Part shown: positions 1-8,871 of the stretch, in pieces | Numbering within the stretch: position 1 is the first letter of the stretch | Layout of the letters: each line of letters starts with the position of its first letter | Assembly: GCF_002797315.1 (NCBI RefSeq) | Contig: NZ_KZ454936.1 | Span: 433,133 to 497,132, forward strand | Reading direction: 5' to 3' | Source of the DNA: Bacillus sp. FJAT-44742 | GTDB taxonomy: Bacteria > Bacillota > Bacilli > Bacillales > Marinococcaceae | Length of the DNA stretch: 64,000 nucleotides | The notes under the pieces: generated by a model | The model's input: the letters and a program-made list of their open reading frames with translations, nothing else | Database searches by the model: none | Told to the model about the DNA's origin: nothing | Made by a program: the position numbers and the translations under genes

Positions 1-76
1 TGACCCGCGAGTAGTTATTAAGAAAGACGCCTGCGAAAGAACATAATTTTTGATAAATAAACATACTGTACAGTAT

Positions 77-107
77 AACCAGGATTAAACTCCCGGTTAT
101 TTTTTTA
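77..107 (+). terminator. Putative intrinsic terminator
   Basis: An imperfect stem (AACCAGGA with TCCCGGTT) is followed by a run of seven T. It would end transcription entering from before the window. Confidence 0.5.
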
Positions 108-218
108 TGTACAAAAAGGCTGATGCCTGAATGTATGTGGCACTTAAAGTTATTTTGGTATATAATAATCTCGCTTTACCTAAAAAGGCCAATTAACATG
201 AACGGGAATGGTGGATAG

Positions 219-770
219 ATGGAAGAAAAAGTATTTCACTTGGCTTTTCACCACTTAGTGAAAATGATTACACCGGAAGTAAAACAGACTATAACATTTA
301 AAGTAGACTCTTCGATAAATACTCAGGCTGCGGCGATCCCTTCAATGGAAAATCACTATGAAATTAACGTGAATTCAAAAAAAGTGGTAGAAAATTATAA
401 AAAGATTATCGTTTCTCATGGGATAAAGCTTGCTCAATTTAAAACCTATGTTTATATCATACTTCTTCATGAATTAGGTCATTGTACGAAACAAAAACAG
501 GAAGATCCTTTGAAAAATTTTATAAAAGATCACAGAGAGGCTCTCAATGTTGGTGATAAAGTTCGTTATGTAAAGTCTTTAGATTTGTTTATTAATGATT
601 ACATAAAGGAGGAAAAAAGGGCATGGGATTGGGCCATAAATCATACCCCCGAAGCTGTTTGTGAAAAACAAACAGTCAAGGATTTAGCAAAGATTTTCGT
701 TGAAGCATCGGCTTATAGGAAAAAAGAATGGAAAAAAGATAGAGTTTCTTTTTTTCATAGATTTTATTGA
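219..770 (+). CDS. Hypothetical protein with HELGH zinc-protease-like motif
   Basis: A 183-residue soluble protein, rich in Lys, with no signal peptide. Residues 84-88 read HELGH inside a hydrophobic helix (YIILLHELGH), the pattern of a zincin HExxH active site. I cannot place it in a named peptidase family and see no convincing third ligand. The C-terminal half is charged and helical (KEEKRAWDWA). The ATG lies behind a GGAATGGTGG-type ribosome site. It stands alone, with a terminator just upstream and ppk2 83 bp downstream. A role as a metal-dependent hydrolase is inferred from the motif only. Confidence 0.7.
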   Translation: MEEKVFHLAFHHLVKMITPEVKQTITFKVDSSINTQAAAIPSMENHYEINVNSKKVVENYKKIIVSHGIKLAQFKTYVYIILLHELGHCTKQKQEDPLKNFIKDHREALNVGDKVRYVKSLDLFINDYIKEEKRAWDWAINHTPEAVCEKQTVKDLAKIFVEASAYRKKEWKKDRVSFFHRFY

Positions 771-852
771 ATAGGTTCAATCAATGGTTGAGAGTTTGTA
801 CAGGGAAGGATGAGGGGAAAGGTTACCAACACTTAAGAAAAGGAGAGAAAAA

Positions 853-1590
853 ATGCTCGAAAAGGTAGATCTTTCTCTTAAAATGGACGAAGAAGTTTAT
901 AAAACGGAATTAAAAAAAGAGCAAATGAAATTACTAGCCCTTCAAAGAGCACTGGTTGAGCATAAGTTAGGCTGTATAATCGTATTTGAAGGCTGGGATG
1001 CAGCGGGAAAAGGCAGTGCCATAAAACGAGTTGTAGAAAAGATAGATCCTAGAGGGTTAGAGGTTCATGCTACTGGAGCGCCTAACCTGGAAGAAAAGCA
1101 GCACCATTACCTTCAACGGTTTCTTGACAGAATGCCTAAATACGAGAAAATCGGGATATTTGATCGATCATGGTACGGACGTGTGCTGGTAGAAAGAGTG
1201 GAAGAGTTGGCTGAAGAAGAAGAATGGACAAGAGCTTACGACCAAATTAATCAAATGGAAAAAATTTTTGCTCAAGAAGATTATTTTATTATTAAATTCT
1301 GGTTTCATATTTCTAAGGAAGAACAGTTAAAGCGGTTCAGGGAAAGGCAGAATAATCCTTTAAAGCGCTGGAAAATAACAGAAGAAGATTGGCGCAACAG
1401 AGAAAAGTGGGATGAATATAAAATAGCAGTGGAAGATATGCTTTACAAAACGGATACAAAACATGCTCCTTGGCATGTTATTGAAGGCGAGGATAAAAAC
1501 TTTGCCAGGGTAAAAACTCTAAAAACAATCATATCGACAATTGAAGAAGGGTGTAAAGGACGGGAGATTGACTTAGGTCAATATTTTTAA
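853..1590 (+). CDS. ppk2: Polyphosphate kinase 2 family protein (PPK2)
   Basis: A single-domain PPK2 protein of 245 residues. The Walker A loop GWDAAGKG lies at about residues 47-54, the Walker B/lid region FDRSWYGR at about 103-110, and a later PLKRWK segment matches the family's conserved basic stretch. The family moves phosphate between polyphosphate and nucleoside di- or monophosphates, so this is a cytosolic nucleotide/polyphosphate enzyme; direction and nucleotide preference cannot be read here. The AGGAGAGAAAAA leader gives a clear ribosome site for the ATG. It is followed by a strong intrinsic terminator, so it is probably monocistronic. Confidence 0.93.
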   Translation: MLEKVDLSLKMDEEVYKTELKKEQMKLLALQRALVEHKLGCIIVFEGWDAAGKGSAIKRVVEKIDPRGLEVHATGAPNLEEKQHHYLQRFLDRMPKYEKIGIFDRSWYGRVLVERVEELAEEEEWTRAYDQINQMEKIFAQEDYFIIKFWFHISKEEQLKRFRERQNNPLKRWKITEEDWRNREKWDEYKIAVEDMLYKTDTKHAPWHVIEGEDKNFARVKTLKTIISTIEEGCKGREIDLGQYF

Positions 1591-1617
1591 AACCTTTAAG
1601 AGGAAAGTAAAAGAAAA

Positions 1618-1642
1618 AGGGACTCATGAGAGTCTCTTTTTT
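1618..1642 (+). terminator. Intrinsic terminator after ppk2
   Basis: GGGACTC-ATGA-GAGTCTC perfect hairpin followed by six T. Confidence 0.9.
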
Positions 1643-1659
1643 ATGTAGGAAGACAAGGT

Positions 1660-2157
1660 TTATTTGATGCGAGAAGTTTCTTGCTGCTCCAGCCATTTTA
1701 CAAAATGAGAGCCGTGGAAGACTGTGTTAGCTTCTTTTAAGAAAGCCATCAGGTCCGCTAGAAACTTTTGTTCAGCTTCGCCCTTATTAGCGTATTCCTG
1801 AATAAAGTCGTTAAATCGATGGGTTTTACCAGCTGATTCTTCGCGTAACTTTTCCCCTTGATTTGTTAAAGTTACATAAGAAACTCGTAAATCATTTGCT
1901 TTCTTTTCTGTTTTGACAAGTTCTTTATTTTTTAGTCTTTTCATGATTTGCATTACCGTGGAAAGGTCCCATAAACCGACTTCTGCTACACGTGACATTG
2001 TACATCTTCCTTCTATGTGAAGGATCCACAGGATATGCTGCTCTGCTAGCGTAATTCCTATTTCCTGTGCTGACTTTTGCCAGTCTTCTTCGATAACTTT
2101 ATAAGCTCCCCTAAATAGATTTAAGTATGTATGAAAATTTTGTTGTGCTTCATTCAT
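1660..2157 (-). CDS. MarR-family regulator resembling Hpr/ScoC
   Basis: A 165-residue winged-helix protein. The segment EQHILWILHIEGRCTMSRVAE, followed by LSTVMQIMKRLKNKELV and then NDLRVSYVTLTNQG, is the MarR helix-turn-helix and wing. The HILW stretch and overall spacing recall Hpr (ScoC), the Bacillus transition-state regulator of proteases and sporulation, but it is shorter than B. subtilis Hpr (about 200 residues). It is transcribed away from the sda-like gene downstream of its promoter region. ATG is preceded by AAGAGGGGGGA on the minus strand. DNA-binding repressor is well supported; the Hpr assignment is tentative. Confidence 0.8.
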   Translation of the reverse strand: MNEAQQNFHTYLNLFRGAYKVIEEDWQKSAQEIGITLAEQHILWILHIEGRCTMSRVAEVGLWDLSTVMQIMKRLKNKELVKTEKKANDLRVSYVTLTNQGEKLREESAGKTHRFNDFIQEYANKGEAEQKFLADLMAFLKEANTVFHGSHFVKWLEQQETSRIK

Positions 2158-2435
2158 ACAAAGTCCCCCCTCTTATATTTATGTAATCGGTTTATGGAAA
2201 TCTTATATACATACAAGTATATAGTTTAATAAAAACATGATATCAAACTTACAGGAAATCTAGTAGCATTTAACATTATTTTGTAGAGAAATGCAGTTCT
2301 TTTCATAATATTTCCCTTACATACTGAATTACAGAATGTGTACCACAATTTTAAAGAAAAGATAAATTTATGTTTTAAAGCGAGGAAGTCAGGTAATGTA
2401 AGTGGTTAGTGTAAAGTGTTGTGGAGGTGCAAGCC

Positions 2436-2582
2436 ATGGAGGGAGTATCTGTTCACACTCTTCTAGAAGCATACCGCTTAGCCTGTGAAAATGAGTTAGA
2501 GGAAGAATTTTTAGTATTGTTAGAAGAAGAAATAAGAAAAAGAGGAGAGGAAATCCCTATAACTGAAAAAGAAAATAGATAA
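2436..2582 (+). CDS. sda: Sda-like sporulation checkpoint protein (copy 1)
   Basis: A 48-residue ORF with a strong GTGGAGGTG ribosome site ending 5 nt before the ATG. Residues 5-37 (SVHTLLEAYRLACENELEEE, then FLVLLEEEIRKR) follow the Sda antiparallel-helix hairpin pattern as I remember it from B. subtilis (LSDELLIESYFKA, then DFIELIENEIKRR). Sda binds the sporulation kinase KinA and blocks phosphorelay entry when replication is disturbed. A short charged tail replaces the usual C-terminus. A DnaA-box promoter search was not attempted. A second copy lies at 11568. Family assignment is good, function inferred. Confidence 0.8.
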   Translation: MEGVSVHTLLEAYRLACENELEEEFLVLLEEEIRKRGEEIPITEKENR

Positions 2583-2688
2583 TGAAACTGAAAGAGAGGT
2601 AAATATACCCTCTCTATTTTTGTTTTCCATAAAAGGGATTATAATCCGTGGCGTAAGTCGTTTATAATAGTGATTACCTAAGCAGGAA

Positions 2689-3231
2689 ATGAAACAGGAA
2701 GCGGTGGGAAAAAAGGAAATGAACGAAACGATAGTGATAGATTGGATGACAGAAAAAGACTGGGCACAGGTAAGGACCATATACGAAGAGGGAATTGCAA
2801 CCGGAAATGCTACTTTTGAAACAAAAGCACCCGCGTGGGAGAAGTGGGATGAAAAGCATGCTAGAGAATGTCGACTGGTCGTACGCAGCGCCACTGCCAT
2901 CCTTGGCTGGGCTGCCTTAACGCCGGTTTCAAATAGGAATGTATATGCCGGAGTTGCAGAAGTAAGTATTTATATAAGCAAAAAGAGTAAAGGCATGGGA
3001 GTAGGAAGCAGACTTTTGGCTGCTTTAATCGCAGAAAGTGAAAAGCAAGGGTACTGGACTCTTCAGTCCGGAATCTTTCCTGAAAATACTGCCAGCCTTA
3101 GGCTGCATAAGAAACAAGGTTTTCGTGAAGTAGGCAGGCGGGAGCGTATCGGGAAAATGAATGGAGTCTGGCGGGATACAGTACTATTGGAGAGACGAAG
3201 TGTAAAGATAGGCATGGATGATGAAATATAG
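2689..3231 (+). CDS. GNAT N-acetyltransferase, phosphinothricin acetyltransferase-like
   Basis: About 170-180 residues. MTEKDWAQVRTIYEEGI at the start, GNATFET, the acetyl-CoA loop GMGVGSRLL, and the closing LHKKQGFREVGRRERIGK match the PAT/YwnH branch of GNAT enzymes, which acetylate small amines such as phosphinothricin or methionine sulfoximine. The substrate cannot be read from sequence. Two starts are possible: ATG 2689 behind AAGCAGGAA, or ATG 2719 behind GGAAAAAAGGAA, which would remove ten residues and begin closer to the family's usual start. Confidence 0.88.
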   Translation: MKQEAVGKKEMNETIVIDWMTEKDWAQVRTIYEEGIATGNATFETKAPAWEKWDEKHARECRLVVRSATAILGWAALTPVSNRNVYAGVAEVSIYISKKSKGMGVGSRLLAALIAESEKQGYWTLQSGIFPENTASLRLHKKQGFREVGRRERIGKMNGVWRDTVLLERRSVKIGMDDEI

Positions 3232-3784
3232 TAATTGCAGGTTCGTATGTAATTAATTGATGGTGATAAGGAATCCAACGTAAAAAGGCCAGCAATTCTA
3301 CTTATGCTGGCCTAGTGGGTATCCCACATCTTCTTTCTTTAAATCAATTTATTAATAACATTGGTGAAAATACAGCAGTGATACATAAAACAACAAAAGC
3401 CCTTCCTACTCTTTCGTCCTTGCGGCTCCAATGACCGCTCCAGTGTGATTTGGTCTACAACCATACTTGATCTTGTTACACATAATTATAAATTGGGTAT
3501 CCAGCGTGAGAAGTGAAAATTAGAGGCTAATGATGTGGGAGTAAACTAATACCTCCTGTTAGAGGGTGAGGTGGTATTCGATCTATTATATCGTGAAAGG
3601 AATTAAAAAGCAAGATTATTATTTGATATAAGGTTTATTTAGATTGTTTTTTTATATACCATAAGACGCAACGGTCTGCCAAAAAACATGGGAACCATTT
3701 TACTTGACTGACCCTTGCCAGGTTACAACAACAGTGTTATGGTGTTTATATTGATATAAACACCATAACATGGGGGGAGTTAAC
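3232..3784. other. Intergenic region with hairpin, possible gene remnant and palindrome
   Basis: A 9-bp perfect hairpin (AGGCCAGCA...TGCTGGCCT, about 3288-3315) without a T-run may stop or stabilise the upstream transcript. On the minus strand, 3344-3450, an open stretch reads GHWSRKDERVGRAFVVLCIT and on to a stop, which looks like the C-terminal end of a small membrane protein but lacks a start in frame; it may be a remnant. The right end holds the palindrome listed separately. I see no other gene. Confidence 0.4.
3735..3770. promoter_or_regulatory. 36-bp perfect palindrome before the small exporter gene
   Basis: TGTTATGGTGTTTATAT, then TG, then ATATAAACACCATAAC followed by A: two 17-bp arms pair perfectly. 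The right arm ends 4 bp before the GGGGGAG ribosome site. It could be an operator for a dimeric repressor (TetR/MarR-type half-sites) or an RNA hairpin next to the ribosome site. No T-run follows, so it is not a terminator. Confidence 0.75.
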
Positions 3785-4279
3785 ATGGATTTTGCCACAT
3801 TGCTGTGGGCCTATATTCTGGTATTTGCATTATCTGCTATTCCTTTTTTTGAAGCTTATGCGGTTATACCTCTTGCAATCATAGCTGGTTTATCGATTTT
3901 ACCATCCATTGTCATTGGTTTAGCTGGAAATCTGTTGACAGTGCTTTTTTTAGTCCTGTTTATTGAACAAATTAAAGCATGGAGGAAGAAACGCAAAGGA
4001 GTAGAACAAGAACAGCATCAAAGCAAAAGGCATAAAAGAGCACAGAAGCTCTGGCAAAGATACGGGCTTCCAGGGTTGGCAGTCATTGGGCCGCTTTTTG
4101 TCGGCAGTCATCTTACTGCTTTTATGTGTGTGACTCTTGGAGGCTCAAAACACAAAACGGTTTATTGGGTGTTAGGAAGTATTTCTCTTTGGAGTATTGT
4201 CTTTTCTGTTTTGGCTTATTATGGAATTGATCTATTGGGAAATCAGGAAGATGGCTTTATTAGAGGTTTTTTTGAATAA
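3785..4279 (+). CDS. Small multidrug export family protein (COG2426-like)
   Basis: A 164-residue membrane protein from the ATG at 3785; the earlier in-frame ATG at 3770 lies inside the palindrome and would consume the GGGGGAG ribosome site, so I prefer 3785. About four hydrophobic segments flank a strongly basic cytosolic loop (KAWRKKRKG...KRHKRAQKLWQRYG). PFFEAYAVIP near the N-terminus and GLPGLAVIGPLFVGSHLTA are typical of the Sm_multidrug_ex family, whose actual transport role is poorly defined. The permease/GntR/ATPase cluster follows after 40 bp and may be cotranscribed. Confidence 0.8.
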   Translation: MDFATLLWAYILVFALSAIPFFEAYAVIPLAIIAGLSILPSIVIGLAGNLLTVLFLVLFIEQIKAWRKKRKGVEQEQHQSKRHKRAQKLWQRYGLPGLAVIGPLFVGSHLTAFMCVTLGGSKHKTVYWVLGSISLWSIVFSVLAYYGIDLLGNQEDGFIRGFFE

Positions 4280-4319
4280 TTACAGGTCATAGAGATATGA
4301 AGAGAAAGGAGAGGTTAGG

Positions 4320-5060
4320 ATGATAGGGCAAGCCCTCTGGCTGGTGAGAAAGGAATTGAAACATAATCTATGGGCATTTGTTTTTACCCTTGTTTTCACC
4401 GCTCTCTGTGGCGTTGTAACGATGTTTTTTCTCAACCAGCTGGCAAGAAATGAATTTGTTACGGAAGCTGGGAATATCAATGGCATCCTGCTTGATGTTA
4501 TATTTGTAGGGATGACTCCATCTTTAGCAGCCCTATATATGTCAAGCCCTTACTTAAGCTTTCGGACAGTTAAAGAGGACCCCTTTAACAAAAAGATGGC
4601 ATTGCTTAGAGCTCTGCCCATTCCGATAAATGTATTGACACTGAGCAGAACCCTTGCGATGGTAATAATCTTAACGGTCATGTCTATTGTTTTTTACCTT
4701 ATTATAACAGCAGGGTTATCGAATGAGTTTTTCACTTACATAACGAGGCAAGAATTTATTCTATTTATTCTTTTTTGGTTTGGCTATGCTCTATTTTTAG
4801 GGGGATGGAATCCCTATGTAGAATATGGTTTAAACGGCATCATGCTCTATCTTTCACCCTATATTTTTTTACTTGTTTTATTGATCGCTATCATAATAAT
4901 TTCCGTTTTTACAGGCCGTGGAGTTGTCGAGTGGAGTTTTTTGTTAATAAGGCAGTATGAATGGATAGCAGCTTTGTTTTCTTTAGGGGCAGGAGCAGCA
5001 GGTGTTGTTATCTGGAACCAGCTTCTTAAACAGCGCCTGCTAAAAAAAGATTTCTTATAA
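4320..5060 (+). CDS. ABC-type transporter permease-like membrane protein
   Basis: 246 residues with about six predicted membrane helices and a KELKHNLWAF amphipathic start, as in ABC-2-type permeases. No family-specific motif is obvious. Its place 20 bp before a GntR repressor and that repressor's overlap with an ABC ATPase gene make it the likely membrane half of that transporter, in the style of the Bacillus ytr operon, although the order here is permease-regulator-ATPase. Ribosome site AAAGGAGAGG precedes the ATG. Substrate unknown; cell-envelope stress is a guess from ytr. Confidence 0.75.
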   Translation: MIGQALWLVRKELKHNLWAFVFTLVFTALCGVVTMFFLNQLARNEFVTEAGNINGILLDVIFVGMTPSLAALYMSSPYLSFRTVKEDPFNKKMALLRALPIPINVLTLSRTLAMVIILTVMSIVFYLIITAGLSNEFFTYITRQEFILFILFWFGYALFLGGWNPYVEYGLNGIMLYLSPYIFLLVLLIAIIIISVFTGRGVVEWSFLLIRQYEWIAALFSLGAGAAGVVIWNQLLKQRLLKKDFL

Positions 5061-5080
5061 TATCTGAGGGAGGAGGCATT

Positions 5081-5506
5081 ATGAAATTACCGATACGTGT
5101 ATCTGAGGAGAGCAGGGAGCCTCTTTACCATCAAATTGAAACTCAACTTCAATCGTTAATTGTCAGTGGTAAATTGCCTCCAGGAACTCCTCTTCCATCG
5201 ATTAGAGCCCTGGCCAGTGAACTTTCCTGCAGTGTTATCACAACAAGGAAAGCATATCAAAATCTTGAAGGCAGAGCCTTGATCAAAACCATACAGGGAA
5301 AAGGCACATTTGTAAAAGAAGTGGAGGAGCAAAGAAAAGAAGATACCAAACAGCAAGTAATAGTTTCTGCGTTTCTTAAGGCGGTGGAACAAGCTGACCA
5401 GGTAGGCTCTACTCAAGCTGAAATGAAAAGCCTTTTTGATCAAGCGCTTCTCCAATACTTTGATAATAAAATCAATAAGAGTAAAGGGGGAAAGGAAGAT
5501 GAGTGA
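5081..5506 (+). CDS. GntR-family repressor, YtrA subfamily
   Basis: 141 residues. The N-terminal winged helix reads EPLYHQIETQLQSLIVSGKL then PGTPLPSIRALASELSCSVITTRKAYQNLEGRALIKTIQGKGTFV, a textbook GntR DNA-binding domain. The remaining about 60 residues form only a short helical tail with no effector domain, the hallmark of YtrA-type regulators that sit in ABC transporter operons. GGGAGGAGG precedes the ATG. Its stop overlaps the ATPase start by 8 nt, so the two are translationally coupled and it probably autoregulates this operon. Confidence 0.9.
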   Translation: MKLPIRVSEESREPLYHQIETQLQSLIVSGKLPPGTPLPSIRALASELSCSVITTRKAYQNLEGRALIKTIQGKGTFVKEVEEQRKEDTKQQVIVSAFLKAVEQADQVGSTQAEMKSLFDQALLQYFDNKINKSKGGKEDE

Positions 5507-6395
5507 TCATTTAGCGGTAGAGGTAAATGATGTAAAAAAATCATTTGAAAAATTCACCCTGGGACCAGTAAATTTAACCTTGGAAAAAGGGTTTTCACTC
5601 GGTATAGCAGGAGCTAATGGTTCTGGAAAAAGCACACTGTTTCGTCTCTTAGTGAATATTCTTCAGGCTGATGAAGGTACTATCCATTTTTTTGGAAAAT
5701 CTACTGTAGCAAGTGAAAGTCAACATAAACAAAACATTGGGTTTTCGGGAGAATTAGTAGAGGCGTTCTCTCACTTGACTATTAAAGAACTGGCTTCCTA
5801 TATTTCATATTGGTACCCAAAATGGGATCATGAAAAGTACTCTTATTTCCTTCGCAGATATCTCATTGATGAAAAAGAAAAGTTTGGGAAATGCTCAAAA
5901 GGAACAAAGAAAAAGGTAGAATTTATTTTCAGTCTTAGCCATAACCCAGATTTGCTATTACTTGATGAGCCTTCGGCAGGAGTGGATATCAACTCACAAA
6001 AAAAGATGAAAGAAGACCTTGTGGCTTTTATGGAATATGAAGGAAAGTGTCTTGTAATAGCAACTCATAATGTGGCTGAAATCGAATCCCTTTGTGACTT
6101 TATAGCAGTTCTTCATAATGGCAGTCTTCTTTACCACGATAACAAAGACAGCTTTTATGAACATTGGGCATGGCTTTGGGTGGATAACGTGCCAGAGAGC
6201 ATTCTAACACACCCGAATACCCTCAAGATTACACACTCTTCCCCGATACAAATTCTTACAGACAATGTACAAGCAATTGAAAATGAGCTTCTGCAAGAAA
6301 GTACCACACCATTACAGGTTCAAAGGCTGTCCATTGAAGAGCTTATTGTATATTTTTCCGAGAATGAAGGCGCAACTCAAACAGAGAGTTTTTAG
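5499..6395 (+). CDS. ABC transporter ATP-binding protein
   Basis: 298 residues from the ATG at 5499, which has AAAGGGGGAAAGGAAG upstream. Walker A is GANGSGKST, the signature loop is degenerate (CSKGTKKKVEF instead of LSGGQ), Walker B is LLLLDEPSAGVD and the switch is THN. The degenerate signature and the extended C-terminal region (about 70 residues after the nucleotide domain) are seen in YtrB/EcsA-like exporters. It pairs with the permease at 4320. The longer in-frame extension back to 5436 would overlap most of the GntR tail and lacks a ribosome site, so it is rejected. Confidence 0.9.
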   Translation: MSDHLAVEVNDVKKSFEKFTLGPVNLTLEKGFSLGIAGANGSGKSTLFRLLVNILQADEGTIHFFGKSTVASESQHKQNIGFSGELVEAFSHLTIKELASYISYWYPKWDHEKYSYFLRRYLIDEKEKFGKCSKGTKKKVEFIFSLSHNPDLLLLDEPSAGVDINSQKKMKEDLVAFMEYEGKCLVIATHNVAEIESLCDFIAVLHNGSLLYHDNKDSFYEHWAWLWVDNVPESILTHPNTLKITHSSPIQILTDNVQAIENELLQESTTPLQVQRLSIEELIVYFSENEGATQTESF

Positions 6396-6454
6396 AAAAG
6401 AATCACCTAAGGTGCTTCACGTGACATAAAATATTAAAGATAGATTACTTTAGT

Positions 6455-6480
6455 GAGAGCTCTACGCTCTCTTTTTTTTT
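6455..6480 (+). terminator. Intrinsic terminator of the GntR/ABC operon
   Basis: GAGAGC-TCTAC-GCTCTC followed by nine T. Confidence 0.9.
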
Positions 6481-6678
6481 GATTATTTCCATCACTGAAG
6501 AAAAGAACTATTCAATATTAGAGCGGCTGGACTGAAGATAAAATTCTTGGATATTCTTAAAAACAGGGTGCTTAAACTGACAAAAAATGAAACAAAGACT
6601 GATTTTGTTGAATTCCGCAACCTGGTAAAATAGTATAATATACATGGACTACACTACGTTTTTAATAGGAGCTAAAAA

Positions 6679-8517
6679 ATGTTTCAAAATATAGAAGAAT
6701 GTGTAAAAGACCTGGAAAAAAGCGGACAACTTGTAAGGATTAAAGAAGAGGTGGACCCCTATCTTGAAATGGCGGCTATCCATCTAAAGGTGCATGAAGC
6801 AGGGGGGCCTGCTTTGTTGTTTGAAAATGTAAAAGGAACAAATTATCAGGCAGCCTCTAACTTATTTGGAACGGTGGAAAGAAGCAAGTTCATCTTTCGC
6901 GATACACTTGAGGCTACACAAAACGTAATTGCAATGCGGAATGACCCTATGAATGTGTTGAAAAATCCATTCAAGCACATTGGTACAGGGCTGGCAGGCT
7001 CAAAAGCTCTTCCGCAGAAAAGATCAAGCAAAAAGGTAATGGAGGAATTTGACGAAATCCAAATTTCAGACCTTCCGATGATTCATCACTGGCCAGACGA
7101 CGGAGGGGCATTTGTCACTCTCCCACAGGTCTATAGTGAAGACCCTGAAAAACCAGGCATCATGAACGCTAACCTTGGGATGTACCGAGTACAGCTGAGC
7201 GGGAATGATTATGAAATGAATAAGGAAATTGGACTTCATTACCAAATTCACCGTGGAATTGGTGTCCATCAGGAGAAAGCGAACAGACTAGGTGTTCCGT
7301 TGAAAGTCAGCATCTTTATTGGCGGCCCGCCTGCCCACACCTTATCATCCGTCATGCCTCTTCCTGAAGGGTTGAGTGAAATGACGTTTGCAGGCCTTCT
7401 TTCTGGGCGGAGATTTCGATACAGCTATGTCGATGGGTATTGCATCAGCCATGATGCTGATTTTGTTATTACCGGGGAAATTCACCCGGAAGACACGAAG
7501 CCTGAGGGGCCATTTGGAGACCATTTAGGTTACTATAGCCTCGTGCACCCTTTTCCAGTCATGAAGGTACACAAGGTATATGCAAAGAAAAAAGCTGTAT
7601 GGCCATTTACAGTTGTAGGCCGACCGCCTCAGGAAGATACGGCATTTGGCGATTTAATTCATGAATTGACTGGCGAAGCTGTGACACAGGAGATTCCTGG
7701 TGTAAAGGAGGTTCATGCGGTAGATGCTGCAGGCGTTCATCCTTTATTATTTGCTGTCGGCAGTGAACGATACACTCCTTACCAAAAAGTGAAACAGCCA
7801 GCAGAGCTGCTTACGATTGCTAACCGCATTCTAGGCACAGGACAGCTCAGCCTGGCTAAGTATTTATTTATCACTGGCGATGAAAAAAGAGAAATAGAAA
7901 CTCGCAGAGAATCAGATTTTCTTGCCTATATGTTAGAAAGAATTGACTTGCAAAGAGACCTCCATTTTCAGACCAATACAACAATTGACACCCTCGATTA
8001 TTCAGGTACTGGTCTGAATACAGGAAGCAAGGTAGTGATTGCTGCCTATGGCGACAAGAAAAGAGACTTGTGTACACAAGTCCCTCAGCCGCTGAAGGAG
8101 ACTAAGGAATTTGTAAATCCTTTATTGGTTATGCCTGGAGTCGTAGCAATTCAGGGTCCTGCTTTTTCAAGTTATGACCACGCAGAAAAGGAAATGCAGC
8201 AGTTTACTGCAGCGATTGAAATGCATGATTCTGTTCTTACTTCACCTATGATCATCGTTTGTGATGACAGTGAATTTGTCAGTCGTACGATTAGTAACTT
8301 CTTATGGGTAACGTTTACAAGAAGCAATCCTTCTCATGACATCTACGGGACAAACAGTACTTATAAACATAAGCATTGGGGATGCGACAGCATGATCATT
8401 GATGCTCGCAGCAAGCCTCACCACGCTCCTCCTCTTATTTCTGATCTCTCAGTGGAGCAAAGAATCCAGAGGTTTTTTGAAAAAGGTGCCAGCTTAGAGA
8501 AAGTAAAGGTCGATTGA
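6679..8517 (+). CDS. UbiD-family decarboxylase
   Basis: 612 residues. The full UbiD core is visible: NLGMYRVQL, the binding segment GIGVHQEKA, IGGPPAHTLSSVMPLPEGLSE, and TKPEGPFGDHLGYYSLVHPFPVMKV containing the conserved acidic residue of the active site. UbiD enzymes use prenylated FMN made by a UbiX partner to (de)carboxylate aromatic or unsaturated acids. No ubiX lies nearby. The protein is longer than E. coli UbiD (497) but the length suits the Gram-positive branch. Possible roles are menaquinone-related or aromatic acid decarboxylation; substrate unknown. TATAAT at about 6632 may be its -10 box. Confidence 0.92.
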   Translation: MFQNIEECVKDLEKSGQLVRIKEEVDPYLEMAAIHLKVHEAGGPALLFENVKGTNYQAASNLFGTVERSKFIFRDTLEATQNVIAMRNDPMNVLKNPFKHIGTGLAGSKALPQKRSSKKVMEEFDEIQISDLPMIHHWPDDGGAFVTLPQVYSEDPEKPGIMNANLGMYRVQLSGNDYEMNKEIGLHYQIHRGIGVHQEKANRLGVPLKVSIFIGGPPAHTLSSVMPLPEGLSEMTFAGLLSGRRFRYSYVDGYCISHDADFVITGEIHPEDTKPEGPFGDHLGYYSLVHPFPVMKVHKVYAKKKAVWPFTVVGRPPQEDTAFGDLIHELTGEAVTQEIPGVKEVHAVDAAGVHPLLFAVGSERYTPYQKVKQPAELLTIANRILGTGQLSLAKYLFITGDEKREIETRRESDFLAYMLERIDLQRDLHFQTNTTIDTLDYSGTGLNTGSKVVIAAYGDKKRDLCTQVPQPLKETKEFVNPLLVMPGVVAIQGPAFSSYDHAEKEMQQFTAAIEMHDSVLTSPMIIVCDDSEFVSRTISNFLWVTFTRSNPSHDIYGTNSTYKHKHWGCDSMIIDARSKPHHAPPLISDLSVEQRIQRFFEKGASLEKVKVD

Positions 8518-8871
8518 GGACGATTCCCTGCACCGGTGCAACAGGAGGAGTTTGTACTGCCAGGTTACATGCCGTCATGTAAGGCTGCCTCAGATTTCCT
8601 GTGACCCCTATTGAGTGTTTAACTTGACGAAAGAAGGTCGCGAGCCCTCTCATGGGCTGCGGTCTTCTTTAGGTTCTGGGGGAAACCTCCCTTGTTTTCG
8701 TCTATAACCTGCAGAATAAGTCATTGGCAGCGTTATACATAAAAAATTAAATGAAACAACCAATAAATAGGGTTACATGTGATCCATTGGTGCTTTGCCA
8801 AAATGAATTCTGGGTATGTATAAAAAAGCGGGTGTTAAGTGGGAACGACTTCTTCCAGGAGGGAGGTACTT
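8518..8871. other. Intergenic region with several hairpins
   Basis: More GC-rich than its flanks. Visible stems are CCTG-CACCGGTG-CAACAGG (about 8529-8546), TTACATG-CCGT-CATGTAA (about 8564-8582) and an imperfect AAAGAAGGTCGCGAGCCC/GGGCTGCGGTCTTCTTT stem (about 8630-8671) that may terminate ubiD. No known riboswitch class is recognisable and there is no convincing gene. Confidence 0.45.
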
